Numbered from the stretch's first letter, positions 1 through 11,748 are shown. The stretch: DNA of 64,000 bases from Nematopogon swammerdamellus (GCA_946902875.1 OX336343.1:12149361-12213360), one strand, 5' to 3'. Numbers and translations are program-made. The notes: a model not told the origin generated them from the sequence alone.

Positions 1-130
1 AAGTTGTTTGGAAATCTCAGACTAGCGACGCTGAGAACGGAAACTCGGTTCAAATGTGAAGCGAGCTTCCGTTTTAGTTAGTACTTTCCTATGGCATTAT
101 TATATTAATTAAGTCTGAAGAAAAAGAAGA

Positions 131-367
131 AAACCGGCCAAGTGCGAGTCGGACTCGCGACACTTCGCGGACACTTGCAAAAAAAAACACGTTTCTTGTA
201 TGGGAACCCCCCTTAATTTTTTACTTAATTTGATACAGCCCTCGGACAGACAGACGGACGGACGGACGGACGGACGGACGGACGGACGGACGGACGGACG
301 GACGGACAGACAGACGGCGGCGTAGGCTTAGTAATAGGCTTCCGTACGGGATACGGAAACCTAAAAA
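131..367 (+). repeat. Family C interspersed repeat
   Basis: Opens with accggccaagtgcgagtcgg and closes with a cttagtaataggcttccg segment followed by atacggaaac. The same two ends recur at 28547, 35177, 36966 and 61003 on this strand and at 7028, 22296 and 61490 on the other. The ends contain gagggttccgta and tacggaaccct in the better copies, which pair, so the family may be a short non-autonomous DNA element. I recognise it as a common lepidopteran repeat. A (GACG)n tract sits inside this copy. Confidence 0.8.
244..316. repeat. (GACG)n/(GACA)n microsatellite
   Basis: Tetranucleotide run of gacg units edged by gaca units, lying inside the family C copy. Most other family C copies carry only three to six such units here, so this one has expanded. 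Confidence 0.95.
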
Positions 368-504
368 ACATACTCTAGCTAGACTCTTTGAAGCTGAGTA
401 AAGCCTTTGCGCGCTACTGTTGCTTAGGTTTTATTTAATTTGTTTTTTTTTTTCTCTTTAGGTATCTCTTTCTTTTTAAAAACCTTTCTTTATTATTTAT
501 ATCT

Positions 505-840
505 ACACGCATACATACCACGCGCTGTATCCCGACAATCGGGGTTAGCAGAGTAATCGTTCTTGTGCTGCAAGGACTCTTGTAAATTACAGCACAACAC
601 CGACCACCACGTTTAGCAAAGTATTCGGACAAAATAACTATCAAGCAGCAAGTAAGGCACGAAGACCCACTTGCTGCATAACTCGGTGGAAGAACCGTGC
701 CAAGAAGGTGGGGTGGCTAGCATGTCGCCATTTAGCACGACGTCTCGTCCATATCCCTTCCCTTAGTCACCTTTTACGACATGGACGGGGACAGGCGCAG
801 TGGGGCTATTCTTTTTAAGTTCCGCCCCTCACGGTCGATT
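505..840 (+). repeat. Family D interspersed repeat
   Basis: Contains gtatcccgacaatcggggt, then caccgaccaccacgtttagc, then an accgtgccaag segment, and ends with a cttttacgacatgga/ggggctattcttttt module. Related copies lie at 41535, 51160 (minus), 51520, 62590 and 63420 (minus). The last module is also the alternative head of some family A SINEs. No coding potential seen. Confidence 0.75.
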
Positions 841-1690
841 ATAATCAATAATAATTATCATTGATTATAATATATTATAATGAGAATAGAAAGTAAAAAG
901 TTTAAGTAAATTTGCCATAAGTAAAATATATTTTATTTATATTTGAATTTAATAATTTAATAATATTTGCTTTTGTTGAATACGCCCAGAAAAATTTGTG
1001 CGCAACCAGTAATTATTATTATCTGGTAATTATCAAGGTACCTACTTAAATTCAAGTGTAAATTTAAAATACGATTCATAAACACTATTTCACTAACAAC
1101 TCAACGGCGAGCGCTCGGAGTAAACTGTAATTTTATCAAGTTTAATTCCCGATTTGATATTTCGTGACCCCGCGTGTAAATGTTGACGCTTGGCAGGCGA
1201 CACGCGACTCCGGAAAATGCAGTTCAAATAATATTATTCCCTCAGCGCTTTTGCCATTTCAAACTGCGCGTTTGGCTACGCTAATTAGATTGATATTGGT
1301 CGAATCAACTAATTAATGCCCGCTTAGTATTGACAAATTCTTGATGCTTGTACCTACATATATGTAGTATGCAGTTTACAAGTAGCACACCTGTTTTGGA
1401 TGAGTGAATAAGGGCTGACGGAATGGGTTAGCTTTACGAATATCGCTATTGTTTGTTCTCATTTGTTCGTAGATCTTACAAAATTGTTTTTTTTTTCTGA
1501 ATTACACAGTAAGTAATAAATGGTGTACCTATTCGCTCATCGATCATTGCTTTTCACGTGTTTTTTTAATAAGGAAGCTGGCACGGTTGCTGTGCACAGG
1601 AGTTCATCGAGCAATCGGACACAGTAAATTCCATAATGACAATAAAAAGTAAGGATTTCAAGTAAATTTTCCTGAAGTAAGTTTCGATAT
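841..1690. other. AT-rich stretch without recognised features
   Basis: No open frame of note, no RNA gene and no repeat that recurs in the window was seen here. Confidence 0.5.
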
Positions 1691-1697
1691 CAAATTA

Positions 1698-1899
1698 AAA
1701 ATACTCCCGACACATCAACAATCCTTAAATAGGTAAAAAATAATTTCCGTTTAGTTACTTAAATGCGTCGGAGGACCGTTAAGAAATAAAACTCAGAGCT
1801 GCGCGATTATTTGCTTAGCGGCCCCCCGACACCTTCAAGGAACTACACGGAAATTATTTTTTATTTTTTAAGGGTTGATCATGTGTCGAGAGTTTTTAA
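1698..1899. mobile_element. Short hairpin MITE
   Basis: Left arm (actcccgacacatcaac ... aaaaaataatttccgt) and right arm (acggaaattatttttt ... gttgatcatgtgtcgagag) are imperfect inverted repeats of about 50 bp around a centre of about 100 bp. A size of about 200 bp without coding capacity fits a MITE. Target duplication not resolved. Confidence 0.65.
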
Positions 1900-1979
1900 A
1901 TTTGTAATCTCGTTTGTAATTTAACTTTTATTTCAACCTCTTTAAGGGGTTTTTATTACTTGTTACTCGTTACAAATAT

Positions 1980-2175
1980 AGCTCAGAACCACATAAATCT
2001 CTGATCTGTGCTAAGAACCATCCCGGTTAAACCAGCTTTCTAATAAAAAACCGCATACAAATCGGCCCATCCGTTTCGGGCCTTACGATACCACAGACAG
2101 AGAGACAAAGATACTCGTAGATAGCCGTATGCGTCAAACTTATAACATCCCTCCTTTTGCGTCGAGGGTTAAAAA
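1980..2175. repeat. Lepidopteran-type interspersed repeat end
   Basis: Contains aagaaccatcccggttaaac, an aaaccgcatacaaatcggcc segment, a cagacagagagacaaaga tract and taacatccctccttttgcg. I recall this order as a common lepidopteran repeat tail. Family not resolved. Confidence 0.5.
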
Positions 2176-3960
2176 TAAAAAAAAATATGTGTGAATGGTT
2201 GCGCGTCGTTTTCTCATCGCGTCGTCGTCGTCGTCATCTTCCGACCCTGCGTCGTCAGTGCCTGTTACGGTTTTATACCGTGCTTATGCTGAATAATTTT
2301 TATAATGTAATCTAAATGTGTTGATTAAGTTACATGATACTAAAAACGAATGCCGACATATATTTCTCTAATACTTCCTATCCAACCGACCTCGACGGCG
2401 ATAGTGACGACGACGACGGCGCGTCGACTAATATTTCCGACCTCCTCATCTGTATTATATTACCAATATCTCGACGGACTGAATGTCGCTCGTTTTTCAT
2501 GGCACGTCAATATGTCACTGTCAGCCGGGGTGAAGAATCCATTAGCACAAGTTTATAGGCCAGGCTCCACTCCCACAGGGATTCATAAACTTTTTTTGTG
2601 CAATTATGAAAAGTTTACCCCTACGCGATGTATCCTTCCAGCTAGGCGAACATGGATATAATATTTATGGCAGAACGCTAAAGTTTTACGGTTACAAATA
2701 AATCCTTTTTAGAATATCGTACAATTCTTAAGTTGTTTATTATACTTATGCCTTCCACTCTTATCTATCCGAGGAGTTGCGGACTTCCATATTATATTAG
2801 GTAGGTACTGCTATTCAATTATTTGCACGCCAAGTATTCAGAATGTTCCCAAGTCTGGAAATTATGTACTTAAAAAATAAAATTGTTTTTAACATGAAAT
2901 GTCATAAGTTCATAACATCCTGTGTCATTAAATATTTGGTCAGTCGTTAAATTTAAACATAATCAATAGAGTATGAATAGGCAAATAAATAATTCACCGA
3001 GCGTGCTTTCAGGTTCTGAAGTTGACCTTTACCATTTACAAAAAACTACGACAGTATATTACTGTTACTGTTGTAACTTTAGAACTTTGTCTTGAGATTG
3101 CAAGTTTGACTTGTAGAAATCACTTGTAGTGATAAGTCCGCCTTTTCGCACTCCTGTATTTCTTGCTTCTTGTCGTGTACTTCTTTCAATTGTGTGCAAT
3201 TATTATTTCTATTCTATTCTATTGAAAGCTTTCTTGTCATTTGTAATATAAATAAATGAAAATGTCTGGTGAGATTTAAGATTTCACCCTTTTCTAAAAG
3301 CATATCTTCTGAGAAATATATCGCGGGAAAGAATATAACTCTTCCGCATCCATCTTGCGGGCTCATGTCGCTTCCCCGTAAAAAATGAGCTGTTACAGTG
3401 TTGTGTTGTGCGCTACGATTCATCACAATGCGGTGGGCTTACGGCGGCGCACGGAGGAGCGGCGCGGCGGAGTAGGCGGCGCGATGAGACGAAATATTGT
3501 TCTATCGCCGAAACAAGATGGACGATGTATCATGCTGTCTGCGCACATGAATATCTTGAATTAACACGTGTTACAATGTACTAAGTGCTTTCTGAGTTTT
3601 CTGCCAGCGATATTATTGCTGTAGGTACGAGTATGTATGTGTATGTTATGCCGGCTTGCCAATACCAAATGTTTTGTTACAAGCGTTTAACTTGCCTGTA
3701 AGTTATTTAAATTTTGTCTCACTTTAATCCGATTTCACGTTTCAACCGTACCATTGATCGAAACAACTGGACACATTTAACACAATTTAGATAATCGTAG
3801 AGTGTGAAAGCCGCAGTGACAGGTTCGTGACGGTTGCCGATTAGGTTCCAAACAAGGAGATGAGGGACCGTTCACATACCACATAGACATTTTTGGGCAC
3901 TTTTTGACCCCCTGTGGACGATCGTGGACATATCGGTAAGGAAAGGAACAGTTTGTTTAA
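2176..3960. other. Mostly featureless; CGT repeat and GC-rich patch
   Basis: A short (CGT)n run lies at about 2218-2237. A GC-rich patch at 3430-3500 is rich in CpG. Short open frames here (for example 2334-2661, both frames) have no recognisable domain and overlap one another, so I treat them as chance. Confidence 0.45.
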
Positions 3961-3968
3961 TTTTATCT

Positions 3969-4757
3969 TATACAGGGTGTTGTAACGGTGAGTACATTAA
4001 TTTCGCCAGCGTAACCCTAATGTTTTTCCGAGACACAAAAGTAATTAAAGTTTTTGTCTAAAGTGTCTAGTTTTGAAGATATAAATTTTTGAAATTTATG
4101 TTATCGTCTAGTGTAAATTGACGCGCGCGGGGGAGTGTGCTGGCGCGGGAACCACCGCGGGAACGGTCGAGATCGAGAAACTCACGCCACGCCTCCGTCG
4201 CGCATCTCCTCTCTCCACGCACTCGTCCTTGCTCGCTCACTCACCGCGCGCCTTTCATTCCCTTACATTAGATCCTTATACACTAAATAAATCAATTAGT
4301 TTGAGAGAGAGAGAAGGAACATTAGATCCTTATACACTAAATAAATCAATTAGTTTGTATGAAAACTGTAACTTGTAATTTAAAGGGATTTTAGAAGAAA
4401 GGTATTTGACTTTTTTTGTTACTATTGACAGGCCTCACGCACTCTATGTACTTGCGCGCGCTAACTACCTACCGCCCGACGACGGGCCGCCGGCGCGCGG
4501 CGGCGGTCTATTTCAGTGGAAATTCGTCAGCCGCGCGAAGTATACATAGACGCTCGCCCACGCAACTGCGCGCAGCTGCAAAGCAATAACCACTTTACAC
4601 TCGATCGTTAAGGTACATTTTCGCACGCAGCGATTGGCGACGTGAAACAGTAGGCTATTAAAGCCCTAAGGTAGGCACATTTTCTATGGAGTGATTTATC
4701 TGTTACGAAGTAACTATTAAGTAATCTGTGCTATTGATCCCAATAATCATTTCCTAA
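3969..4757 (+). mobile_element. TIR element family F, copy 1, interrupted
   Basis: Begins tatacagggtgttgtaacgg and follows the copy at 61954-62411 through gagtacattaatttcgccag, tctaaagtgtctagttttg, aatcaattagtttgtatgaa and caataatcatttcctaa. The right terminal repeat is missing. It carries a local duplication of about 55 bp (two copies of acactaaataaatcaattag at about 4280 and 4335, separated by gagagagagaaggaac) and a ~300-bp insertion at 4429-4730. Confidence 0.75.
4429..4730. mobile_element. ~300-bp insertion flanked by CTATTGA target duplication
   Basis: The sibling element near 62355 reads through this site without a gap. Here the site is split, and ctattga occurs at both 4422-4428 and 4731-4737. 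The insert is GC-rich in its first half, has no coding frame, and its ends (cagg... and ...gtg) show at most weak inverted similarity. A 7-8 bp duplication would suit a hAT or P-like non-autonomous element, but the class is not shown. Confidence 0.7.
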
Positions 4758-5689
4758 GCCATGCAGGGGCCCTTGGGCACAAAACAATTTGGGGCCCTCT
4801 TTAGATTTTTTTTTTTTTACAATAATGAAATGCAATTTTTACATAAAAATTGTGATTTTGTTAGCTTACGGGGCCAATTATTGTACTCTCGTTATTAACA
4901 CAACTAAATCATTTTTTTTAATGTCTTTATTAAACTTATGAGAAGCCTTCGCACTTCGATAGTATGTTTTTCATACAAAAATACCGTATAGTTTAATTTA
5001 CGTAGAATGTACATTTTCCATTTTATTTGAATGTCTAAGACGGACTTACATAGTTTATATGAAAACTGGCACGGTTGAGTACATCATCGTAGGCACCGTA
5101 GAATAAGGACTTATAGCCGAATGCTGGGTAGGTATATCGGTCAGGAAACATAGTACCTACATATTCATTAAAATAGTTAGTGGCTCTTTGAACTGATCTG
5201 ATTTTAGAACTTACAATGTATTGTTATTATTTTGATAATGTAATTGCGGTCAGTTGAAGAAACCGTGAAGCTACTCAAGGCCGAAGTCATTTAGATGAAA
5301 AGATTAAATCAATTTCATTTATCTACTAGACCCAAAGGAAAAAATCCGGACTCCCGGCGCAGATGGGATGAGAAGGAAAATTAGACGACTTTTCCTTAAT
5401 ACGACGTTGGAGAGGTATATTAAATTACGCGAGAGACGTGTTTTATATTAATAAAAAATAGAGTAGCTTTTTGGAATCGACGACGCTCCAAAAAATTTAG
5501 AATGTTTTCTAGACCATTAATCGCATTACCTAAGTAATCAAGACTAACATTTACCCATGAACTGAATGCTTAATGAAGCTCGATAACATGAATGTTAAAT
5601 ACAAGAACGTTAGAAGTGGTTGGACGTTGGACTGTTCAATGCTTATATGAGAAACAGCGTCGCCGAGCTCCGCGGGTAGCGGAGGGGAC

Positions 5690-5735
5690 GGCGCGCGCTC
5701 TGATTGGGTGGTATTGCGCTCTGATTGGGTGGTAA
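5690..5735. repeat. Tandem 19-bp direct repeat
   Basis: The unit gcgctctgattgggtggta occurs twice with only a few bases between. It contains attgg, a CCAAT-box complement, but nothing else links it to a promoter. Confidence 0.6.
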
Positions 5736-5857
5736 CGAATGTTATTGGTACGTTTTTACAAATATCGTGGTACGCTGGCGCGGGGAAAGTTCGACGTCCC
5801 TACCTCTAACGTTCTTGGTTAATAAATAGCACAATAATTATTTATTTGTATAATTTA

Positions 5858-6048
5858 CTATTTAAAAGGCTTATTAACCCGCGATTTGAAGAACCGTGGA
5901 TTGTAGGAATAGGGAAAGATATTCCCCGGAAGCCCATTCCACACCTTTGCCGAGCGGCACAAGAACGAATAAGATAATCGTGCAGTACGAAGAACACTTC
6001 TGTCAACTCCAAAGTGGTGTTCCGCGAGCACGACTTGCGTTTTCCCAA
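5858..6048 (-). pseudogene. LINE reverse transcriptase C-terminal remnant
   Basis: On the minus strand one frame reads ...LAEHHFGVDRSVLRTAR..., then RSAKVWNGLPGNIF, then RFFKSRVNKPFK and a stop at 5858-5860. The order (R-A-x-x-WN-x-LP, then an FFK-x-x-V segment close to the stop) is the same as at the C-terminus of the intact LINE at 15536 (GKMWNALPAHLF, FFKRGVKR). It is therefore a 5'-truncated LINE of a related but different family. An ATTT-rich tract follows beyond the stop. The overlapping 68-codon frame on the same strand starts in another phase and looks spurious. Confidence 0.65.
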
Positions 6049-6282
6049 CCTTTCAATAGCTTCATATCGTGCGAGCTCAGTCTTGGACTGTTATAGGGAG
6101 ACCGACTTGTTTCATTTAATGAAGCTCATGGTTGGACGTTCACTTCTGTAAGGGGATTGTTATTATTGCTATGTCGTCTTGGCGTGCCTTTTAATTCCTT
6201 CTTCAAAAGACCAAAGATTGACAAAGATTCTTGATATCGAATCTGGATTGGATAGCGCTTCTATAGTCTGCAAATCTGCTGG

Positions 6283-6431
6283 TATAATGCGCGGGGCGGA
6301 TCTCGGCGCGTCGCCGCCGCAGCGGTTCGTCAGTGTTCTCCCTCGCACCCTCACCGTACTTGTATAGTGTATTCGCGTGGCGGGCCGCCCGCTGCGGCGA
6401 CGACACGCCGAGATCCGTCCCGCGCATTATA
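6283..6431. mobile_element. 149-bp GC-rich palindromic MITE, copy 1
   Basis: Runs from tataatgcgcggggcggatc to the inverted gatccgtcccgcgcattata. The arms continue through tctcggcg and gccgcagcgg. The second copy at 54144-54292 is in the opposite orientation and differs at only a handful of positions. TA at both ends fits a TA target duplication, as in Tc1/mariner-type MITEs. Confidence 0.85.
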
Positions 6432-7027
6432 CTGGTGTCTCGCTGAGGGTGGTTTCGCGAGGTGAGGTAGATTTGGCTGTTACAGGTGCCTCTGGTCCCT
6501 CGGCACAGCCACCCATACTGTTTAAAAAAAGTTAGAAATAAGTACCTGATGTGATTTATTATGGATCGAAACCGAATTAGTGATAAAATAGACAATAGAG
6601 ACGAGCAAAATAGGTGTAGATTGTCTGGAGGGATCGCTTCCGTAGGACGGATCGATTAACCGACCCGGTGCCCACTAGCAAGACAGCCGCCTAATAGCAC
6701 GGTGAGCCTGACAAATTGTCAAGGTAATGGTAGCGGCGTTAGCGGGCCTGAGGTAGGGGACCATCCGTCAGCGCGCTCCCTGTTCACACACACACACCCT
6801 CACACCCGACACACTAACACTCGCATGCGCACATGTTACAACCCCACATCAAGTTACAATGCTCTCTTCAGGCAAGACTTGCACAAGCGTTTAGAAAGAA
6901 GGTAGGCCAGGCCAGGTAGACTGAAGGCCAGGATTGTATTTGTACTTTTTTCTTTGGTTTTATTGGTTTGGGAATGGTTTTATTTAATTTACCTATTTAA
7001 GTATCTACCTACGTTACAATATGAGAA
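6432..7027. other. No gene recognised; CA-rich simple repeat
   Basis: Holds a short CA-rich simple repeat at about 6787-6830. The other short frames have no recognisable domain. Confidence 0.5.
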
Positions 7028-7413
7028 GCATGATGGTTTTTAGGATTCCATTTCCGGTACGGGACCATATTACTAAGCCTACGCCGTCCGTCTGTCCGAT
7101 GGCTGTATCTCTCGAATCGTAATAGGTATCCCGTTGAAATTTTCACAGAAAATGTGTTATTATGGCCGATATAACAACAAATAATAAAAATAAGAAAAAG
7201 TAAAAAAATCACGGGGGTCCCCATAGAAGAATCCAAAAAGTCTATGCGCGCGCGCCATCTACCGAATTGAGTATGAAGCATTTTAACTAATCATGACATT
7301 TAACTAATATGAAGCATTTCATAACACGCGATAGATGGCGTGAGTGGCGCTAACCATGACATGGCGATACGGAACCCTCACTGCGCGAGTTCGACTCGCA
7401 CTTGGCCGTTTTT
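7028..7413 (-). repeat. Family C interspersed repeat
   Basis: Minus-strand copy ending on the plus strand with gcgagttcgactcgcacttg and gccgtttttta. It shares its inner part (gctgtatctctcgaa, gttgaaattttcacagaa, atagatggcgtgagtggcgc) with the copy at 22296-22680, so these two belong to one subfamily. Confidence 0.8.
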
Positions 7414-8470
7414 TATTCACAAAATGAATATGTTTACATATACCTGGACAATTTGGTTAGCATACAAAAATGAAAATTAAAAATAAACATAAGTTCGAAC
7501 ATTATTTCGACCGTCCCTCCAGCGCGCGCGGTACCCTTCCCATTTGATGTTACCTATAAGCACCACAATTATATTTGTATTAAAATATGAACGAAATATG
7601 GCAATTAATAATACTTACCCAATAACCATTCATCAATATTTTGAAATTCATTGATGTTCATATTTTTGTAAACGGTGAATAAGTGTAATATTTTCTGTCC
7701 CGTCACACATGCTCGAAACATTTTTCGGCAGTAGCTTTTACCGCGGGGTATTTATTTAATGCATCGCTCGGTGTTTACGCGCCGATGCCTGTGGGATATT
7801 TTAAGAGGGAGTTTTCCTTTTTATGAAAACACACAAAAGGTAAAGGAAAAATACGCGCGAACTTGAAATCCTACGAAAGGTTTCTCTTTCACTTTTGATC
7901 TCTATATGATTAGGTTATAGATGTATGGTTTATATTGGAAAAATATATTTATACGTACCGCCTCGCTTTAAGCGTGTACATTTTCCAGCTCTTTGATGTA
8001 TGTAGTGTTGCGATGTTTATGCGAATAATTTCATTATTGTCGACGCAAGATAACCTACATACAGCAGCGTGGGACTACGCGGCGCGCACGCTATTATTTG
8101 ATTTTGGAGTTTATGCCTAAAATATAAATTCATTGTGTGGGCGTGGATGAAAACACACAGACGATGATTCTAGGTTGTGACGTAAACGAGAGGGTGTATG
8201 GCGGGAATTAATCATTATTTCGCAGGCAATAACCTTGTATATAAATGTTCACCTTTTAGAGACTCTTGACTTACACGATGACGCACGAATTTTCTTAAGA
8301 AATGTCTTAAGAAAAGTCTTAAGGGGGCAGACTTAAAACCAGCCGCAACTAAGTGCCTACTTGTTAGGTTTTGCATCGTGCTGTGTCTGCTGTGCCTTCC
8401 AGGTAAAAAAATGTTTTTTACATTTTTATATTCTTGTTTTGTTATTTTATAGTTTTAGCTGAATAAACGT
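7414..8470. other. No gene or recurring repeat recognised
   Basis: Unique-looking AT-rich sequence. The motif cttaagaaatgtcttaagaa near 8295 is a small local repeat. No coding frame with a recognisable domain. Confidence 0.45.
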
Positions 8471-8473
8471 TTT

Positions 8474-8500
8474 CCTTTCTTTCTTTCTTTCTTTCTTTTT
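8474..8500. repeat. (CTTT)n microsatellite
   Basis: Run of cttt units next to the left end of the large 8501-10015 repeat. Confidence 0.9.
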
Positions 8501-10015
8501 AGGGTTCCGTACCTCAAAGGAGGAAAAAACGGAACCCTTATAGGATCACTTTGTTGTCCGTCTGTCTGGCTGGCTGGGTGTCTGTCTGTCAAGACCTTTT
8601 TTCTCAGGAACGGGTAGAGGTATAAAGTTGAAATTAATATCAAATACTAAGGTCTACGTTTCCTCAGAGGTGTAAAAAAATTTAGCTTAAAGGTCCACGC
8701 AATCACTAGATACGCCCATTTAAGTCACATATTTTGCTACCGGCAAACCAAATCAAAACCTATAGAGTACTTCCCGTTAACCTAGAATAATGAAATTTGG
8801 TAAGAAGCAAGGTCTCATAGCACAAGTAAAGGAAAAAATCGAAAATTGTAAATTTATAGTTATGTGACATTAAAAAAATTTTTTGTTTGTTTTGTATGTC
8901 AAGGTCCCTTTTTCTCAGGAACGAATCAAGATAACAAATTGAAATTAATACGAAATACTAAGTTCTACGATCTCTTTAAGGTGTAGAATATTAAAGCTTC
9001 TAAATCAACGCAATCAAAAGATACGGCCATCTATGTCATATTTCATGCTCGCAAACTCACTCCACTCAAATCAAAACCTATAGGGTATTTCCCGTCAACC
9101 TAGAATCATAAAATTTGTTAAGAAGCAAGGTCTCATAGCAGAAGTATAGGAAAAAATGCGAAAATTGTCAAATTGTAGTTATTGACATAAAAAAAAAATT
9201 TTTGTTTTGTATGTCAAGGTCCCTTTTTCTCAGGAACGAATCAAGATAAAAAATTGAAATTAATATGAAATACTAAGATCTACGATATCTTTAAGGTGTG
9301 AAAAATGCAAGCTTCTAAATCAACGCAATCAAAAGATACGGCCGTCTATGTCAGATTTCATACTCGCAAACTCACTCCACTCAAATCAAAACCTATAGGG
9401 TATTTCTCGTCAACCTAGAATCATAAAATTTGGTAAGAAGCAAGGTCTCATAGCACACGTCAAGGAAAAAATCCTAAAATATTAAACTTGTAGCTATATG
9501 ATATTAAAAAAAATTGCTTGTTTTGTGTGTCAAGACCTTTTTTCTCAGTAACGAGTCAAGATATCAAATTGAAATTAATATGAAATACTAACGTCTGCGA
9601 TCCCTTCGAGCTATAGAAAATGAAAGCTTCTAAATCAATATAATCAAAAGATACGGCTATTTATTATGGGAAATTTTAATAATTGCAAACTCACTCAAAT
9701 GAAATCAAAACCTATAGGGTACTTACCGTTGACCTAGCAGAGTAATGAAATTTGGCAAGAAAGCAAGGTCTCACAAGTAAAGATAAAATCCGAAAAGGAT
9801 AATATGTCGTTAGTCATATAAGAAATATATTTTTGTATATTTCAACTTCACGAATGCCGCACAGTCAAAAACCATTGCTGTAGTGTTTATTTAGGCGGTT
9901 CGTGATTTTCCAAAACAATTGTTTTAGTACATACATAATACCTACAAATATATTGAGTGATGCTGATGATACGGAACCCTCGGTGCGCGAGTTCAACTCG
10001 CACTTGCCGACTTTT
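8501..10015. mobile_element. Large repeat element with four ~313-bp tandem units
   Basis: The left end is agggttccgtacctcaaagg. The right end, gcgcgagttcaactcgcact, is the family C terminus. The interior repeats a unit that starts tgtcaag(g/a)(t/c)c at 8587, 8897, 9212 and 9528, giving periods of 310, 315 and 316 bp. Each unit carries ttctcag(g/t)aacg, gaaattaata, aaatcaaaacctatag and gcaaggtctca. The fourth unit fades near 9840. No coding frame. The units differ from each other by many substitutions, so the amplification is not recent. Confidence 0.8.
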
Positions 10016-10087
10016 TTAATATTAATTTCGATTGTCGAATATTGTGGATGTTATTCGAAGAATCGAATTGCATTACGAGTATTTTTT

Positions 10088-10472
10088 TAGGGAAACTGAC
10101 ACGGTTGGTTACATCACCTAAAACATCCGTGATATCAGCCCATAACATGTTGGTGAACTAGGTGCCACGTCAGTGCTTCCCTTTGGTCGCGCCTTTGACG
10201 GTTACGGTTACACTTAACTGGACGGAAAACACGAACTATTTAAGTCGTCGTTTCGATCGGCCTTCAGTGCGGTGGTATCAATACGGGCGGGTTAAACCCT
10301 ACCACCTATTAAGTTCCCTACAGTAAGGGACCTACAGTTTTACGTGGAATCCGAACCACGGTCAGCCTCAAACGGTCGAACGTTCACCCATCCAAGTTCT
10401 GACCGCGCCCAGGTGTGCTTATGATCTCGACCGTCAGTCGACCGACCGCACCACTGAGCTACCGAGGCTGAC
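10088..10472 (-). mobile_element. Family A SINE (5S/tRNA head), near full length
   Basis: Tail side begins ggaaactgacacggttggtt. The head ends with gctaccgaggctgac. The 5S-like core (gttctgaccgcgcccagg, complement of the 5S IE/C-box area) is present but worn, and the A-box-like ccactgagctacc is intact. Minus-strand orientation, about 385 bp. Confidence 0.8.
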
Positions 10473-10631
10473 ACACACTGCTTACACTCTATTAAGCGCA
10501 AGTAAGACCGGTGATGGAATATTGGAGTCATCTTCGGGAGAGATCAACAACGAGCCATTGGCGATTCTGTACTCACGATGGACCTTCAACCACCGAAGCA
10601 CACACGCATCGCTGAATCATTGAGTCTGGTT

Positions 10632-10703
10632 TACCGGTATGGTGTGCTTATGATCACCTACAACTGTCGACCGATCGCACCACTGAACTACTGAGGCTGA
10701 CAA
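10632..10703 (-). repeat. Family A SINE head fragment
   Basis: Carries gtgtgcttatgatca, a cgaccgatcgcacc segment and ccactgaactactgaggctg, matching the head of the copy just to the left. Only the head is present. Confidence 0.65.
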
Positions 10704-11040
10704 AAGTATATTGTAAATAATCGTTACGAAAGTTAACCTTGTTTTTAATCTACCTATGTAGGTTTTTAATAAATGTTCACGAAGCCCGTAAGCTCTCCAC
10801 ACATCGTAACATCCCGCTATTCAATTTGTTGGCCCACTAAGCGCTTGGCAACTCGCTACGCCGATTACTTTCCAGTGGCTATCCATTGGCACTAAACACG
10901 AAACGTTAGTAGAGTAGTAGAGTGTAGAGTGTTTGCATGATGGTCGAATGGCTGGGTAACTGGTGCTATTGTATACAGAGAGAGCTTTCTACAGTCGATC
11001 TGCACCCTCTCGCTGGCTCAACCTCGGAATGTTTCACGCT

Positions 11041-11470
11041 TTCGTTTGAAGCTATTCTTTATTCTTTATTCTTTATTCATCATTCGTATGGTAGTACACT
11101 ACGCTTGAATTTGTCCTGTTAGTTTTTACAATCCGGTTCGATTACACCCACAAAGAAGAGCCGGCAAGAAACTTCGCAGGGTTCTTTTTTTAACGTCTTC
11201 AATTACAATACATTGTGACTAGCTACACAATAGACACCGCTTACAGTGTTAAGATATAGTTTGAGAGCTAGAATAACTATAATTTAAGCTTGATAATTCT
11301 GACCACATAAAATCAAAAGTTAAAGTAAAAGTATAGATAAAAGCAGGTGTATAGAGCCTTTGTCAGAAATTGTTGGTACATATCGTATCAAGTCATGTCA
11401 GTTATAAATATTCATACCACATTGTAGTACAATGTCAAAAAATAAAATAAATAAATTTGATATTGCTAAT
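11041..11470 (-). repeat. Possible LINE 3' end with heptamer tail
   Basis: Plus-strand attctttattctttattcttt would be a (GAATAAA)-type tail on the minus strand. Just beyond it, cacaaagaagagccggcaag and aaacttcgcag is a motif I recall from lepidopteran LINE 3' regions. No protein frame attached, so this is a tentative call. Confidence 0.4.
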
Positions 11471-11474
11471 ATGT

Positions 11475-11592
11475 TAGTAGTTCGTGTTTTCCGTCCAGTT
11501 CAGTGTAGCCGGCACTACCAAAAGGGAAGCACTTACATAGCTCACCGATGTGTTATGGGCTGACATCACACGAATGTTTGGTAGGTGATGTC
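11475..11592 (+). repeat. Family A SINE tail fragment
   Basis: Starts at tagttcgtgttttccgtcca and runs to the gtaggtgatg tail segment. 5'-truncated. Confidence 0.75.
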
Positions 11593-11748
11593 TCAAAATA
11601 AAAAGTTGAAAAAGTAAGCATACGTGTTCTCACGCCGTACGCGTTTAAAACTGACCACTGACTCATGTAAGAATCATATTTAAACCTACAACATATTTTA
11701 AAACTATTTTTTTTTTATTGACAAAATAGCACAGATAAATCACCGAAT

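Noticed and set aside
243..316. Regulatory array (GACG)n
   Set aside because: A plain microsatellite expansion within the family C repeat, where other copies also have short GACA/GACG runs.
8587..9840. CRISPR-like array
   Set aside because: Units are ~313 bp, divergent along the whole length and without short identical repeats; the genome is animal. It is a tandem repeat in an element.
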